64,000 nucleotides of DNA, taken from Xanthomonas sp. F10. GTDB lineage: Bacteria; Pseudomonadota; Gammaproteobacteria; Xanthomonadales; Xanthomonadaceae. Below the pieces are notes generated by a model that saw nothing but the letters and a program-made list of their open reading frames with translations, was not told where the DNA came from and did not search any database. The position numbers and the translations under genes were made by a program. The stretch lies in assembly GCF_014206815.1 (NCBI RefSeq), contig NZ_JACHNP010000002.1, positions 186,001-250,000 of the forward strand, read 5' to 3'. Each line of letters begins with the position of its first letter. Within the stretch, counting starts at the first letter, position 1. Of the stretch, positions 17,920 to 29,196 are shown one piece after another.

Positions 17920-17965
17920 CACCCATACACCTCCCAGCCAGAACGCGCCCGCTACACTGCACCAC

Positions 17966-18784
17966 ATGAACACCCCCCAGGATTCCAGCCTCGGCCGCGA
18001 GGTCGCCTACCCGTCGCAGTACGATCCCGCGCTGCTGTTTCCCATCCCGCGCGCCGCGGCGCGTACCGAGATCGGCCTCGACCCCGTGGCGCTGCCGTTC
18101 TTCGGCGTGGACCGCTGGCATGCCTACGAACTGAGTTGGCTCGATGCGCAGGGCAAGCCCTGCGTCGCCACCGCGACCTTGCAGGTGCCGTGCGCCTCGC
18201 CGAATCTGATCGAATCCAAGTCGCTCAAGCTCTATCTCAACTCGCTCAACGCGATGCGCTTCAACAGCGCCGAGGCGCTGCGCAGTTGCATCGTCACCGA
18301 CCTGTCGGCGCGTGCCGGCGCCGACGTGGCGATGGAATTCGGCCTGCCGCCGATCGACACGCTGGGCGAGGGCGAATCGCTGGACGCGCTGGACATCGCC
18401 ATCGACTGCTACGGCCCGCCGCGTCCGGACTTCCTGTCCGCCGCCGACGGCGAGGTGGTCGAAGAGACCCTGACCAGCGAATTGCTCAAGTCCAACTGCC
18501 CGGTCACCGGCCAGCCGGACTGGGCGTCGCTGCACATCCGCTACCGCGGCGGCCGCATCGACCGGGAGGGGCTGCTGCGCTACCTGATCAGCTTCCGCGA
18601 GCATGCCGGCTTCCACGAGCAGTGCGTCGAGCGCATCTTCCACGACCTGATGACGCGCTGCCGCCCGCAGTCGCTGCAGGTGGAGGCGCGCTACACCCGC
18701 CGCGGCGGCCTGGACATCAATCCCTGGCGCGCCACCCCGGACGTGGCCGAACCGCTGAGCTTCCTGCGCGATCTGCGCCAGTAA
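17966..18784 (+). CDS. queF: NADPH-dependent 7-cyano-7-deazaguanine reductase
   Basis: A 272-residue cytoplasmic nitrile reductase that converts preQ0 to preQ1 in queuosine biosynthesis. The QueF motif [13 protein letters not shown] is at about residue 89, and the catalytic cysteine context [13 protein letters not shown] at about residue 180 includes the conserved Asp. Two tunnelling-fold halves make it the long YqeQ/E. coli type. Start at ATG 17966 ([13 protein letters not shown]) with no strong Shine-Dalgarno. Monocistronic, immediately downstream of the repeat-filled gap. Confidence 0.96.
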   Translation: MNTPQDSSLGREVAYPSQYDPALLFPIPRAAARTEIGLDPVALPFFGVDRWHAYELSWLDAQGKPCVATATLQVPCASPNLIESKSLKLYLNSLNAMRFNSAEALRSCIVTDLSARAGADVAMEFGLPPIDTLGEGESLDALDIAIDCYGPPRPDFLSAADGEVVEETLTSELLKSNCPVTGQPDWASLHIRYRGGRIDREGLLRYLISFREHAGFHEQCVERIFHDLMTRCRPQSLQVEARYTRRGGLDINPWRATPDVAEPLSFLRDLRQ

Positions 18785-19037
18785 CCAGACACCGCGCCGA
18801 CACCGCAATGGTGCGGCGCCGTCCGCACCTGTGCTCGCCTGCGATCGGCTGCTTTCAGCGTGCTTGCGATGCGCGTGTCGCGCACCGCTCCCGAACCGAT
18901 TGAACGACGGTCCCTGTCGCCGCGTTCGAGGCACGTCGCACGCCTGAACCGCGTCTGCGCGATTCACGGCTGCGCGATCCTTTTTTAACAAATCCTGTGA
19001 CACCGTGGCATCGTCCCATCACGCAGGGAGCTACGCG

Positions 19038-19331
19038 ATGAACAGCGATAAACGTGCCGACTTCTCGGCAGTCACTGCCAAGGTGGATACCACGGCCGAC
19101 GTCGTGCAGAAGGCGGACTTCTCCGCCGTGCAGAGCAAGGTCGACAGCACGGCCGAGCAGGTGCAGCAGGTGTATGTGGTCAAGCCCGGCGATTCGCTGT
19201 CCAAGATCGCCAAGTTGCATTACGGCGACGGCAATGCCTGGACGCGCATCTTCGAGGCCAACCGCGACGTGCTCGCCGACCCCGACAAGATCTATCCCGG
19301 CCAGACGCTCAAGTTGCCCGCCGGCGCCTGA
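19038..19331 (+). CDS. Small LysM-domain protein with a duplicated 19-residue motif
   Basis: A 97-residue protein. Residues 6-24 and 25-43 are tandem copies (ADFSAV..KVD.TA...Q) identical at 13 of 19 positions. From about residue 45 a LysM domain follows (VYVVKPGDSLSKIAKLHYGDGNAWTRIFEANR...YPGQTLKLP). There is no signal peptide, as in the cytoplasmic or non-classically exported YgaU/Kbp-type LysM proteins. GGGAG 7 bp upstream supports the start. A lipoprotein gene follows 54 bp downstream. LysM usually binds peptidoglycan or related glycans; the ligand here is unknown. Confidence 0.8.
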   Translation: MNSDKRADFSAVTAKVDTTADVVQKADFSAVQSKVDSTAEQVQQVYVVKPGDSLSKIAKLHYGDGNAWTRIFEANRDVLADPDKIYPGQTLKLPAGA

Positions 19332-19385
19332 CGACACGAGCTTCCACCACCACTTCTTCGCCATTCCGACAGGAGTCCCTTTCCG

Positions 19386-19910
19386 ATGAAGACCCGTTCG
19401 ATCTCCCCGTTTTCGCCGCTGCTGATCGCCCTGGTCGGTGCCCTGGCGCTGGCCGGCTGCAAGAAGCAGGAGCAGCAGCAGACCACGTCGCCCGATCCCA
19501 CCTCGTCCGCACCGACCGAACAGATGCCGGGTCCGGCCGCCGCGCCGGCGGAGCAGCCGGCACCGGCCGCCGCGGGCGCCAACGCGGTGAACGTCGCCGC
19601 GGTCGCCGTCGGCAACACCGCGGCCGCGGACAAGTCGGTCGCGCCGCTGACCACGCTCGGCAGCAAGGACAAGATCATCGTCTCGGTGAAAACCGAGGGT
19701 TCGGCGACCAATGCCAACGTCGGTGCCAAGCTGGTGTTCCAGGACGGCCAGACCGCCGGCGAGCGCACCGAGACGCTCAACACCAGCGGGGCCGACACCA
19801 CCAACTTCGAGTTCACCAATCCCAAGGGCTGGCCGGCCGGCCAGTACAAGGCCGAGGTCACCGTGAACGGCCAGGCGGCGGGTACGCCGCAGACGTTCGA
19901 GGTGAAGTGA
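19386..19910 (+). CDS. Putative lipoprotein of unknown function
   Basis: A 174-residue protein with a signal peptide and lipobox (LAGC near residue 25), a Gln/Pro/Ala-rich linker and a C-terminal beta-rich domain from about residue 90 (KIIVSVKTEGSATNANVGAKLVFQDGQ...GWPAGQYKAEVTVNG), which looks like an immunoglobulin-like fold. AGGAG lies 11 bp upstream. A strong terminator 64 bp downstream closes the unit, probably shared with the LysM gene. Function not recognised. Confidence 0.75.
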   Translation: MKTRSISPFSPLLIALVGALALAGCKKQEQQQTTSPDPTSSAPTEQMPGPAAAPAEQPAPAAAGANAVNVAAVAVGNTAAADKSVAPLTTLGSKDKIIVSVKTEGSATNANVGAKLVFQDGQTAGERTETLNTSGADTTNFEFTNPKGWPAGQYKAEVTVNGQAAGTPQTFEVK

Positions 19911-19921
19911 TCCAGGGCTGA

Positions 19922-22636
<2,715 letters not shown>

Positions 22637-22656
22637 TCGCTCGAGCCGAGCGTGAC

Positions 22657-22688
22657 GCAAAGGGCCGCCCCCTCGGGCGGCCCTTTGC
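22657..22688 (+). terminator. Rho-independent terminator downstream of icd
   Basis: Perfect 13-bp stem from GCAAAGGGCCGCC to GGCGGCCCTTTGC, short loop, T-rich 3' side (CCCTTTGCGTTT). Confidence 0.85.
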
Positions 22689-22711
22689 GTTTGCGGCGCA
22701 GGAAACGCCGT

Positions 22712-22777
22712 GTAGGAGCCGCTTCAGCCGCGACAGGCTGGCCGGGCACGCCCGGTCGCGGCTGAAGCCGCTCCTAC
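22712..22777. repeat. REP inverted pair
   Basis: Inverted REP cores between icd and aceK: right copy intact (22755-22777), left copy with one change (GGAGCCGCTTCAGCC). Confidence 0.85.
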
Positions 22778-22933
22778 GGGCAACCTGCGTCTGGCTCGAC
22801 CTTGGCGAAGTAGGTCGCTGGAGATGTCCATGACGCAGATCCTGGCAGTATCCAGGCGCTGGTGGTTTTCCTGGATGCGTCGCCGGCTCCGCCCGACGCC
22901 CGCGTGACGCCACCACCTGGGTACACTGCGGGC

Positions 22934-24673
22934 ATGCCGTCCACGCCGCTGCCGCTGCCGTCCGAACGCCGTGCCCTGGTCATCGGCCGCATCGTCTTCG
23001 AGGCGTTCGAGGACTACCACGCGCGCTTCGCGCAGATCTCCGCGCGTGCGCGCCAGCGCTTCGAGGCGCGCGACTGGAGCGCGGCGCGGGAGGATGCGAT
23101 CGAGCGCATCGCGCTGTACGACCAGTGCATCGCCGAATGCATGCTGCGCCTGCGCGCGGTGCTGCTCGGCCAGGCGCACGACCGTGCGCTGTGGATCCGC
23201 GCGCGCGACCACTACGCCGAGCTGATCGCCGCGCTGATCGACCAGGAACTGTACAAGACCTTCTACAACACCCTGACCCGGCGCTTCTTCCGCACGCAGG
23301 GCGTGGATGCGCAGATCGAGTTCGTGGCGCTGGACATCGAGCCCACCGACGCCATCACCCACCCGGTGGCGCGGCACAACTACGTGGTGTCCGAGGCGCG
23401 GCCGGTGGACGCGTTCGTGCGCGTGCTCGGCGACTATCCGTTCGACGTGCCGTACGCGCACCGCACGCGCTGCGCGGCGGCGATCGCGGTGCGGCTGCAG
23501 GACGACCTCGCCCACTGGGGCGAGAACCCGGTGCGCGGCATCGAACTGCTGGAGACGGTGTTCTACCGCGAACGCCGCGCCTACCTGATCGGCCGCGTGT
23601 TCGGCGAGCACCGTTTCTCGCCGTGCGTGATCGCGCTGGTCAACGACGAGCAGGGCTTGCGCGCCGAAGCGGTGCTGACCAAGCGCAACGACGTGGCACA
23701 GCTGTTCAGCATCTCGCGCAGCTATTTCCAGGCCGACCTGTCCACCGTCGGCGATGCGGTGGTGTTCCTGCGCAGCCTGCTGCCGCACAAGCCGATCGAC
23801 GAGCTGTACACCATGCTCGGCCGCGCCAAGCAGGGCAAGACCGAACGCTTCCGCACCTTCTTCCGGCACTTCCAGGCGCATCCCAACGAACAGCTGGTGC
23901 ATGCCGAGGGCACGCCGGGCATGGTCATGGCGGTGTTCACCCTGCCCAGCTATCCGCTGGTGTTCAAGCTGATCCGCGACCGCTTCGCCTATCCGAAGAC
24001 GATGAGTCGCGAGGAAGTGGAGGAGAAGTACGCGCTGGTGTTCAACCTCGATCGGGTCGGCCGCCTGCTCGACGCGCAGCCGTACCGCTCGCTGCGCTTC
24101 CCGCGTGCGCGCTTCGCGCCGGCGCTGCTGAAAGAGTTGATGGAGGGCTGCGCGCGTAGTCTGCGCGAGGACGGCGACGACCTGATCGTCGAGCTGTGCT
24201 ACGTGCAGCGGCGCCTGCGTCCGTTGAACCTGTACCTGCGCGAGCAGGGCGCCGAGGCCGCACGCGAGGCCGCGCTGGACTACGCGCAGGCGATCAAGGA
24301 CATGGCCCGCAACAACATCTTCCCCGGCGACATGCTGCTGAAGAACTTCGGCGTGTCGCGGCAAGGCCGGGCGGTGTTCTACGACTACGACGAACTGTGC
24401 CTGGTCACCGACTGCAACTTCCGCGACTGGCCGCAGCCGCGCAACGAGGAGGAGGCGATGTCCGCCGAACCCTGGTTCCACGTCGCCCCGCGCGACGTGT
24501 TCCCGGAGCGCTTCGCGATGTTCATGGGCCTGCCTGCGGCGGCGCTGGAGGCGGTGCGCCACGCCCACGGCGAACTGTTCGATCCGCAATGGTGGCGCGA
24601 CCTACAGGCGCGGCTGCGCGAGGACGACTATCCGGACGCGCCGCCCTATCCGGACGCGCTGCGCCTGGCCTGA
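22934..24673 (+). CDS. aceK: Isocitrate dehydrogenase kinase/phosphatase
   Basis: A 579-residue bifunctional kinase/phosphatase (E. coli AceK is 578) that inactivates and reactivates isocitrate dehydrogenase by phosphorylation, diverting carbon to the glyoxylate shunt. The nucleotide-loop region is [26 protein letters not shown] (about residues 322-347), the conserved catalytic stretch [26 protein letters not shown] lies at about 462-488, and an N-terminal regulatory domain precedes. ATG 22934 gives the family's normal length. It lies apart from aceA/aceB (not in the window) and directly behind the monomeric IDH gene. AceK in E. coli acts on the dimeric IDH type, so its target here is an open question. 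Confidence 0.95.
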   Translation: MPSTPLPLPSERRALVIGRIVFEAFEDYHARFAQISARARQRFEARDWSAAREDAIERIALYDQCIAECMLRLRAVLLGQAHDRALWIRARDHYAELIAALIDQELYKTFYNTLTRRFFRTQGVDAQIEFVALDIEPTDAITHPVARHNYVVSEARPVDAFVRVLGDYPFDVPYAHRTRCAAAIAVRLQDDLAHWGENPVRGIELLETVFYRERRAYLIGRVFGEHRFSPCVIALVNDEQGLRAEAVLTKRNDVAQLFSISRSYFQADLSTVGDAVVFLRSLLPHKPIDELYTMLGRAKQGKTERFRTFFRHFQAHPNEQLVHAEGTPGMVMAVFTLPSYPLVFKLIRDRFAYPKTMSREEVEEKYALVFNLDRVGRLLDAQPYRSLRFPRARFAPALLKELMEGCARSLREDGDDLIVELCYVQRRLRPLNLYLREQGAEAAREAALDYAQAIKDMARNNIFPGDMLLKNFGVSRQGRAVFYDYDELCLVTDCNFRDWPQPRNEEEAMSAEPWFHVAPRDVFPERFAMFMGLPAAALEAVRHAHGELFDPQWWRDLQARLREDDYPDAPPYPDALRLA

Positions 24674-24734
24674 GTTGCCGGCCGACCGCCACTGCGGTGT
24701 AATCGGCGCCTCATCTCAGGCAAAGGAATGCGCG

Positions 24735-25626
24735 ATGCACCGTCGATCTCTCCGCTCGTGGCGGCGCTGGAGCGCCCTGCTGTCGCTGCTGCTGGCATTT
24801 GCCGCCCTCGCCGCCGACGGGGTCGGCCCCGGCGCGGTGCGCAAGCAGATCGAGAGCAGCATGCTGGTGAGCGGCACCATCGATATCGAGCCCAGCGGCA
24901 AGGTGTCGGCGCTGGCGCTGGACCAGCAGGAGCGTCTGCCCAAGGGCGTGGTCGACTTCGTCCGCAGCACCGTGATGCAGTGGACGTTCGCGCCGCATGC
25001 GCGATGGCAAACCCGTTCCGGCGCGTGCGCCGATGACCCTGCGCCTGGTCGCCAAGCGCCAGCAGGGCGACGACTATCAGGTCGAGATCCGCGGCGCCGA
25101 TTTCAGCCACTACGATCCCAACGACCGCAGCGTGGTCACCTCGATCCAGATGAAGCCGCCGGCCTATCCGGAAGCCGCCTACAGCGTCGGTGCCGCGGGA
25201 TCGGCGTACCTGGTGCTCAAGGTGGGCCGCGACGGTCGCGTCGCCGACGCCGCGGTGGAGCAGGTCAACCTGCGCGTGGTGGCGTCCGAGCGGCAGATGC
25301 AGCAACTGCGCGACGTGCTGGGCAAGAGCGCGCTGGGTGCGGCGCGCAAGTGGACCTTCCGCCCGCCGAGCGAAGGCAAGGACGTGGATGCGCCCTACTG
25401 GACCGTGCGCGTGCCGGTCGATTACGCGCTGCTCGACCAGTCCCGCCAGGGTGCGCCGTCGGCTTACGGCCGCTGGATGAGCTACATCCCCGGCCCGCGC
25501 CAGCGTGCTCCGTGGATCACCGGCGAACACGCGACCGGCTTCTCGCCGGACCTGCTACCGGCCGGCGGCGTGTACATGGCCGACGGCGCCGGCCCGCGCC
25601 TGCTGACGCCGCTGCAGGGCGGCTGA
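24735..25626 (+). pseudogene. TonB-C-domain-like periplasmic protein, frameshifted
   Basis: Two frames together give one protein of about 296 residues. The 5' part from ATG 24735 has a signal peptide (ALLSLLLAFAALAA) and runs to about FVRSTVMQWTFAP. The sequence then continues in the +1 frame as MRDGKPVPARAPMTLRLVAKRQQGDD up to the stop at 25624-25626. Skipping one base near 24996 restores a single frame. The 3' part contains a TonB-C-terminal-like fold (MKPPAYPEAAYSVGAAGSAYLVLKVGRDGRVADAAVEQVNL), seen in energy-transducer-like periplasmic proteins. Whether this is a real mutation, a sequencing error or a regulated shift cannot be told from one sequence. The frame from 24997 could be translated alone but would lack export. 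Confidence 0.7.
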
Positions 25627-25691
25627 GCGGCGATCGCCTGCCGCCTGGTCGCCGGGACGGCCAGGTGGCCTGCGTCGGCGACCGGTCGACG

Positions 25692-26459
25692 CTAGCGCGC
25701 CGCGCGGCCGTCGTCGTCGCGGCGTCGCGTCGAGACGACCAGCACCGCCAGCAACAGCCCGGCCAGCAGCAGCGACGCGCCGATCGTGCCCAGGTCCAGC
25801 CCGCCCTTGCTGGCCGGCTTGCTCAGCAGATCGCCGAGGGTGGCGCCGAACGGGCGGGTCAGCACGAACGCCGCCCAGAACAGTGCCGTGCGCGAGACAC
25901 GGGTGAAGGCATACGCCAGGGCGATCGCCGCCAGCAACGCCGCGATCAGCAGCGCGCCACCGGCGAAGCCCAGGCCGGAACTGTCGGCCAGGTAATCGCC
26001 CAGTGCGGTCCCCAGCGTGTTGGAGACCAGGATCGCCAGCCAGTAGAAGACCTCGGCGCGGCCGCTGCCGATCCGCGCGACCGACAGGCTGCGTTCGCAC
26101 AGCCACCATATCGCCAGCACCGCGGCCAGCAGGCTGACCAGCAGCAGCGCACCCTGCGCGTAGCCCAGCCCCAGGCTGCGGTCCATGTAGTCCGACAGCG
26201 TGGTGCCGGCGGTGCTGGTGGTCAGGATCACCCACCAGTACCGCCACGGCTGGAACTGCCGCGCGCGCAACTGCGCCCACAGCGAGACCAGGAACACCGC
26301 CAGCAGCAGCACGCTGCTCAGCGCATAGCCGACGTCCAGGGTCATCGACAGCAGGTCGCCGCCGGTCTCGCCGAGGGTGGTGGCGCAGATCTTCATCACC
26401 CAGAAGCCGAGGGTGACCGGGGCGACCTTGCTGACGGTGGGGTTGGCAGGGGCGGGCAT
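25692..26459 (-). CDS. Multi-spanning membrane protein with four internal repeats (COG4705-like)
   Basis: A 255-residue integral membrane protein with about eight hydrophobic helices. A motif of the form T-G-x-T-x-x-D recurs four times: TTLGETGGDLLS (about residue 27), STAGTTLSDYMDR (85), NTLGTALGDYLAD (150) and PFGATLGDLLSKP (210), each at the end of a helix pair, indicating an internal fourfold duplication. It matches the uncharacterised membrane-anchored proteins of COG4705. No transport substrate is known to me. Convergent with the TonB-like gene, same strand as rho but separated by 159 bp with the rho terminator. Confidence 0.75.
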   Translation of the reverse strand: MPAPANPTVSKVAPVTLGFWVMKICATTLGETGGDLLSMTLDVGYALSSVLLLAVFLVSLWAQLRARQFQPWRYWWVILTTSTAGTTLSDYMDRSLGLGYAQGALLLVSLLAAVLAIWWLCERSLSVARIGSGRAEVFYWLAILVSNTLGTALGDYLADSSGLGFAGGALLIAALLAAIALAYAFTRVSRTALFWAAFVLTRPFGATLGDLLSKPASKGGLDLGTIGASLLLAGLLLAVLVVSTRRRDDDGRAAR

Positions 26460-26572
26460 GGTGGCGGACGCGGCGGGCGAATGGCGCCCATCTCACCGGC
26501 GCTTACGTCGAAAGACCGTCGGACCCCGCGCCGGTCAGGCGCTGGTCGCGCAGTGCCGGCCCCACAAACGCG

Positions 26573-26596
26573 AACGCCCCGCCGAAGCGGGGCGTT
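26573..26596 (-). terminator. Hairpin terminator downstream of rho
   Basis: Perfect 10-bp stem AACGCCCCGC / GCGGGGCGTT with a tetraloop, 23 bp past the rho stop. The T-tract on the minus strand is short, so efficiency is uncertain. Confidence 0.65.
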
Positions 26597-26618
26597 GCGG
26601 TCGAGCAGGCGCCTGGAC

Positions 26619-28409
26619 TCAGCGCTTCATCGAACCGAAGAACTCGTCGTTGGACTTGGTGTTCTTCATCTTGTCCAGCAGGAACTCCATCGCCGCGATC
26701 TCGTCCATCGGATGCAGCAGCTTGCGCAGGATCCAGATCTTCTGCAGCAGTTCCGGCTCGATCAGCAGGTCCTCGCGGCGGGTGCCGGAGCGGTTGATGT
26801 CGATGGCCGGGTACACGCGCTTCTCGGCGATACGGCGGTTCAGGTGCACTTCGCTGTTGCCGGTGCCCTTGAACTCTTCGTAGATCACCTCGTCCATCTT
26901 GCTGCCGGTCTCCACCAGCGCGGTGGCGATGATGGTCAGCGAGCCGCCTTCCTCGACGTTGCGCGCCGCGCCGAAGAAGCGCTTCGGGCGGTGCAGGGCG
27001 TTGGCGTCGACGCCGCCGCTGAGCACCTTGCCGGAGGACGGCACCACGTTGTTGTAGGCGCGGGCCAGGCGGGTGATCGAGTCGAGCAGGATCACCACGT
27101 CCTTCTTGTGCTCGACCAGGCGCTTGGCGCGCTCGATCACCATCTCGGCGACCTGCACGTGGCGCGCGGCCGGCTCGTCAAAGGTCGAGGAGATGACCTC
27201 GCCGCGCACGGTGCGCTGCATTTCGGTCACCTCTTCCGGGCGCTCGTCGATCAGCAGCACGATCAGGTGCACGTCCGGGTGGTTGGTGGTGATCGCCGTG
27301 GCCACCTGCTGCATCAGCATGGTCTTGCCGGCCTTGGGCGGGGACACGATCAGCGCACGCTGGCCCTTGCCCTGCGGCGCCATCAGATCGAGGATGCGGC
27401 CGGAGATGTCTTCCGAGGAGCCGTTGCCGCGCTCCAGGGTGAAGCGCTTGCGCGGGAACAGCGCGGTCAGGTTCTCGAACAGGACCTTGTTCTTGCTCGC
27501 TTCCAGCGGTTCGCCGTTGATGGTGTCGACGATCGACAGCGCGAAGTAGCGTTCGCCGTCCTTCGGGAAGCGGATGCGGCCGGACAGGTGGTCGCCGGTG
27601 CGCAGGTTGAAGCGGCGGATCTGGCTGGGCGAGATGTAGGTGTCGTCCGGGCCGGCCAGGTAGCTGGCCTCGGCCGCGCGCAGGAAGCCGAAGCCGTCCG
27701 GCAGGATTTCCAGCACGCCGTCGGCGGCGACGCCTTCGCCGTGGCGGGTCAGCACCTTCAGCAGGGCGAAGATCACGTCCTGCTTGCGCGCGCGGGCCAC
27801 GCCGTCCTGGATGTTGAGCTGCTCGGCGATGTCCAGCAGCTTCTGCGCCGGCATCTTCTTCAGGTCGCTCAGCGAGTAGATCGGAAAGCCTTCCGGCACG
27901 CTGGCGTGCGGACGCGGCACGAACGGCTCGTTGCCGCCGTTGTCGCTGGGCAGGCCGTTGTCCTGGAAGCGGTCGCCGCCGCGCTGGTTGCGGTCGCGGT
28001 CGCGGCGATTGCGGAAGCGATCGCGGCGGTTGCCCTGCTGGTTGTTCTGGTTGTTCTGGTTCTGATTGTTGAAGCGGTTGTTGTTGCCGCCGTCGCGCGG
28101 CTCACGGCCTTCGCGCGGCTCGCCGCCGTCGGACGCCTGGCTGCCGCCGCCCTGATGGGCCGGCGCGTCGCCGCCGCCGTGGCTCTGGTTGCCGCTCGCG
28201 GCCGGGGCCGGGGCGGACTCCGGCGCTGCGGCGCGCGGCGCCTCGGCCTGGGCCGGCGCGGGGTTCAGCGGCAGGGTCGGCTGCGCCGGCGCGCCGTGCT
28301 CGGCGGCGCCTTCCGCGCCGCTCGCGGCCTTGCTGACGCGCGGCTTGCGCACGCGCTTCTCGGCGGGGGCGTCGGCGCTCCCGGGTTCGGACATGGTGTG
28401 ATCGGACAA
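26619..28409 (-). CDS. rho: Transcription termination factor Rho with a long disordered N-terminal extension
   Basis: A 596-residue hexameric RNA-dependent ATPase that terminates transcription. The first 170 or so residues are not Rho core: an Ala/Pro-rich part, then an Asn/Gln/Arg/Gly/Asp-rich low-complexity stretch (about residues 105-150). The Rho N-domain begins at about 175 ([21 protein letters not shown]), followed by the cold-shock-like RNA-binding domain ([14 protein letters not shown]), the Walker A (SPPKAGKT), Walker B ([16 protein letters not shown]) and the secondary RNA site ([16 protein letters not shown]). The start is probably TTG 28409: GAGGA sits 7 bp before it, whereas the ATG at 28394 is too far from it. 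The C-rich leader upstream suggests autoregulation. Confidence 0.96.
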   Translation of the reverse strand: MSDHTMSEPGSADAPAEKRVRKPRVSKAASGAEGAAEHGAPAQPTLPLNPAPAQAEAPRAAAPESAPAPAASGNQSHGGGDAPAHQGGGSQASDGGEPREGREPRDGGNNNRFNNQNQNNQNNQQGNRRDRFRNRRDRDRNQRGGDRFQDNGLPSDNGGNEPFVPRPHASVPEGFPIYSLSDLKKMPAQKLLDIAEQLNIQDGVARARKQDVIFALLKVLTRHGEGVAADGVLEILPDGFGFLRAAEASYLAGPDDTYISPSQIRRFNLRTGDHLSGRIRFPKDGERYFALSIVDTINGEPLEASKNKVLFENLTALFPRKRFTLERGNGSSEDISGRILDLMAPQGKGQRALIVSPPKAGKTMLMQQVATAITTNHPDVHLIVLLIDERPEEVTEMQRTVRGEVISSTFDEPAARHVQVAEMVIERAKRLVEHKKDVVILLDSITRLARAYNNVVPSSGKVLSGGVDANALHRPKRFFGAARNVEEGGSLTIIATALVETGSKMDEVIYEEFKGTGNSEVHLNRRIAEKRVYPAIDINRSGTRREDLLIEPELLQKIWILRKLLHPMDEIAAMEFLLDKMKNTKSNDEFFGSMKR

Positions 28410-28440
28410 GTGGTGTTCCTCGCTAAGAGTGCGAGCGCCC

Positions 28441-28520
28441 AGCGTGGGGGCATACGGGGTTGGGAGGAGGTCTGGGAGAGAATCTTCCAGAGGGGGTGCG
28501 GTGTGCGAATGCCACCGGAT
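28441..28520 (-). promoter_or_regulatory. C-rich, G-poor leader of rho (rut-like)
   Basis: Read on the minus strand this 80-nt leader is rich in C and U with few G (for example CACCCCCTCTGG, CTCTCCCAGACCTCCTCCC), the composition Rho needs to load. It lies between the predicted promoter and the rho start. Rho autoregulates through its leader in E. coli; use here is inferred. Confidence 0.45.
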
Positions 28521-28526
28521 GCATCG

Positions 28527-28555
28527 ACACTATCATCGCCGCGCAAGCACGGCAA
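28527..28555 (-). promoter_or_regulatory. Candidate sigma-70 promoter of rho
   Basis: On the minus strand TTGCCG (28555-28550), 17-bp spacer, then TAGTGT (28532-28527); a match to the -35 and first/last bases of the -10 element, placed about 120 bp before the rho start. Confidence 0.35.
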
Positions 28556-28652
28556 GCAGGCGTTGGCGGGCGATTCAGCCACCGGCGGCGCAAGGCCGGC
28601 CGGGGGTGCCGTGGCGCCGCTCCGGTGGCGGAGCGGGCGCCGGCAGCGGGCG

Positions 28653-28994
28653 TCAGGCGGCGCTGCCGCCCAGGGTCTTGTCGATCATCTGGGTCAGCTG
28701 GCCCTTGCCGACCGCGCCGATCTGGGTGGCCTGGATCTGGCCGTTCTTGAACAGCAGCAGCATCGGGATCGAACGCACGTGGTACTTGATCGCGGTGGCG
28801 CGGTTCTCGTCCACGTTGACCTTGGCGACCTTCAGGCGGCCGTCGTAGGCGTCGGCGAGGTCGTCCAGCACCGGCGCGATCATCTTGCACGGGCCGCACC
28901 ATTCGGCCCAGAAGTCCACCAGGACCGGCTCGTCGGACTGCAGCACCGTGGCATCGAAATCGGCGTCGCCGACGTAAAGGACCTTGTCGCTCAC
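28653..28994 (-). CDS. trxA: Thioredoxin 1
   Basis: A 113-residue cytoplasmic dithiol reductant with the active site WCGPC in FWAEWCGPCKMIAP (about residue 32-36), cis-proline region RSIPML (about 74) and normal length. The start is GTG 28994 (VSDKVLYVGD), with AGGAG 10 bp upstream; upstream in-frame codons lack conservation. It sits upstream of rho on the same strand and divergent from rhlB, the same rhlB/trxA/rho order as E. coli. The 240-bp gap to rho holds the rho promoter and leader. Confidence 0.95.
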   Translation of the reverse strand: MSDKVLYVGDADFDATVLQSDEPVLVDFWAEWCGPCKMIAPVLDDLADAYDGRLKVAKVNVDENRATAIKYHVRSIPMLLLFKNGQIQATQIGAVGKGQLTQMIDKTLGGSAA

Positions 28995-29196
28995 TTTGGG
29001 GGTTCTCCTGGGCCAATGCGACTGGCCGGACCGGGTGGCCGCCGCATTGCGGTAAACTGGGGCATTGCGCGGCGAACTCAAGGGATTCCCCCTGTCGCGC
29101 GACCCGGCATGGAAGACGCCAGTGTGCGACGCTGCCGGGACCGATGCAAGCCGCGACCTTACGCTTCGGGCGGGGTGGCCTCACGAAGATGGAATG

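Noticed and set aside
28653-28994. ATG start further upstream for trxA (29081)
   Set aside because: The extra residues are not thioredoxin-like, while GTG 28994 has a ribosome-binding site and gives the normal length.
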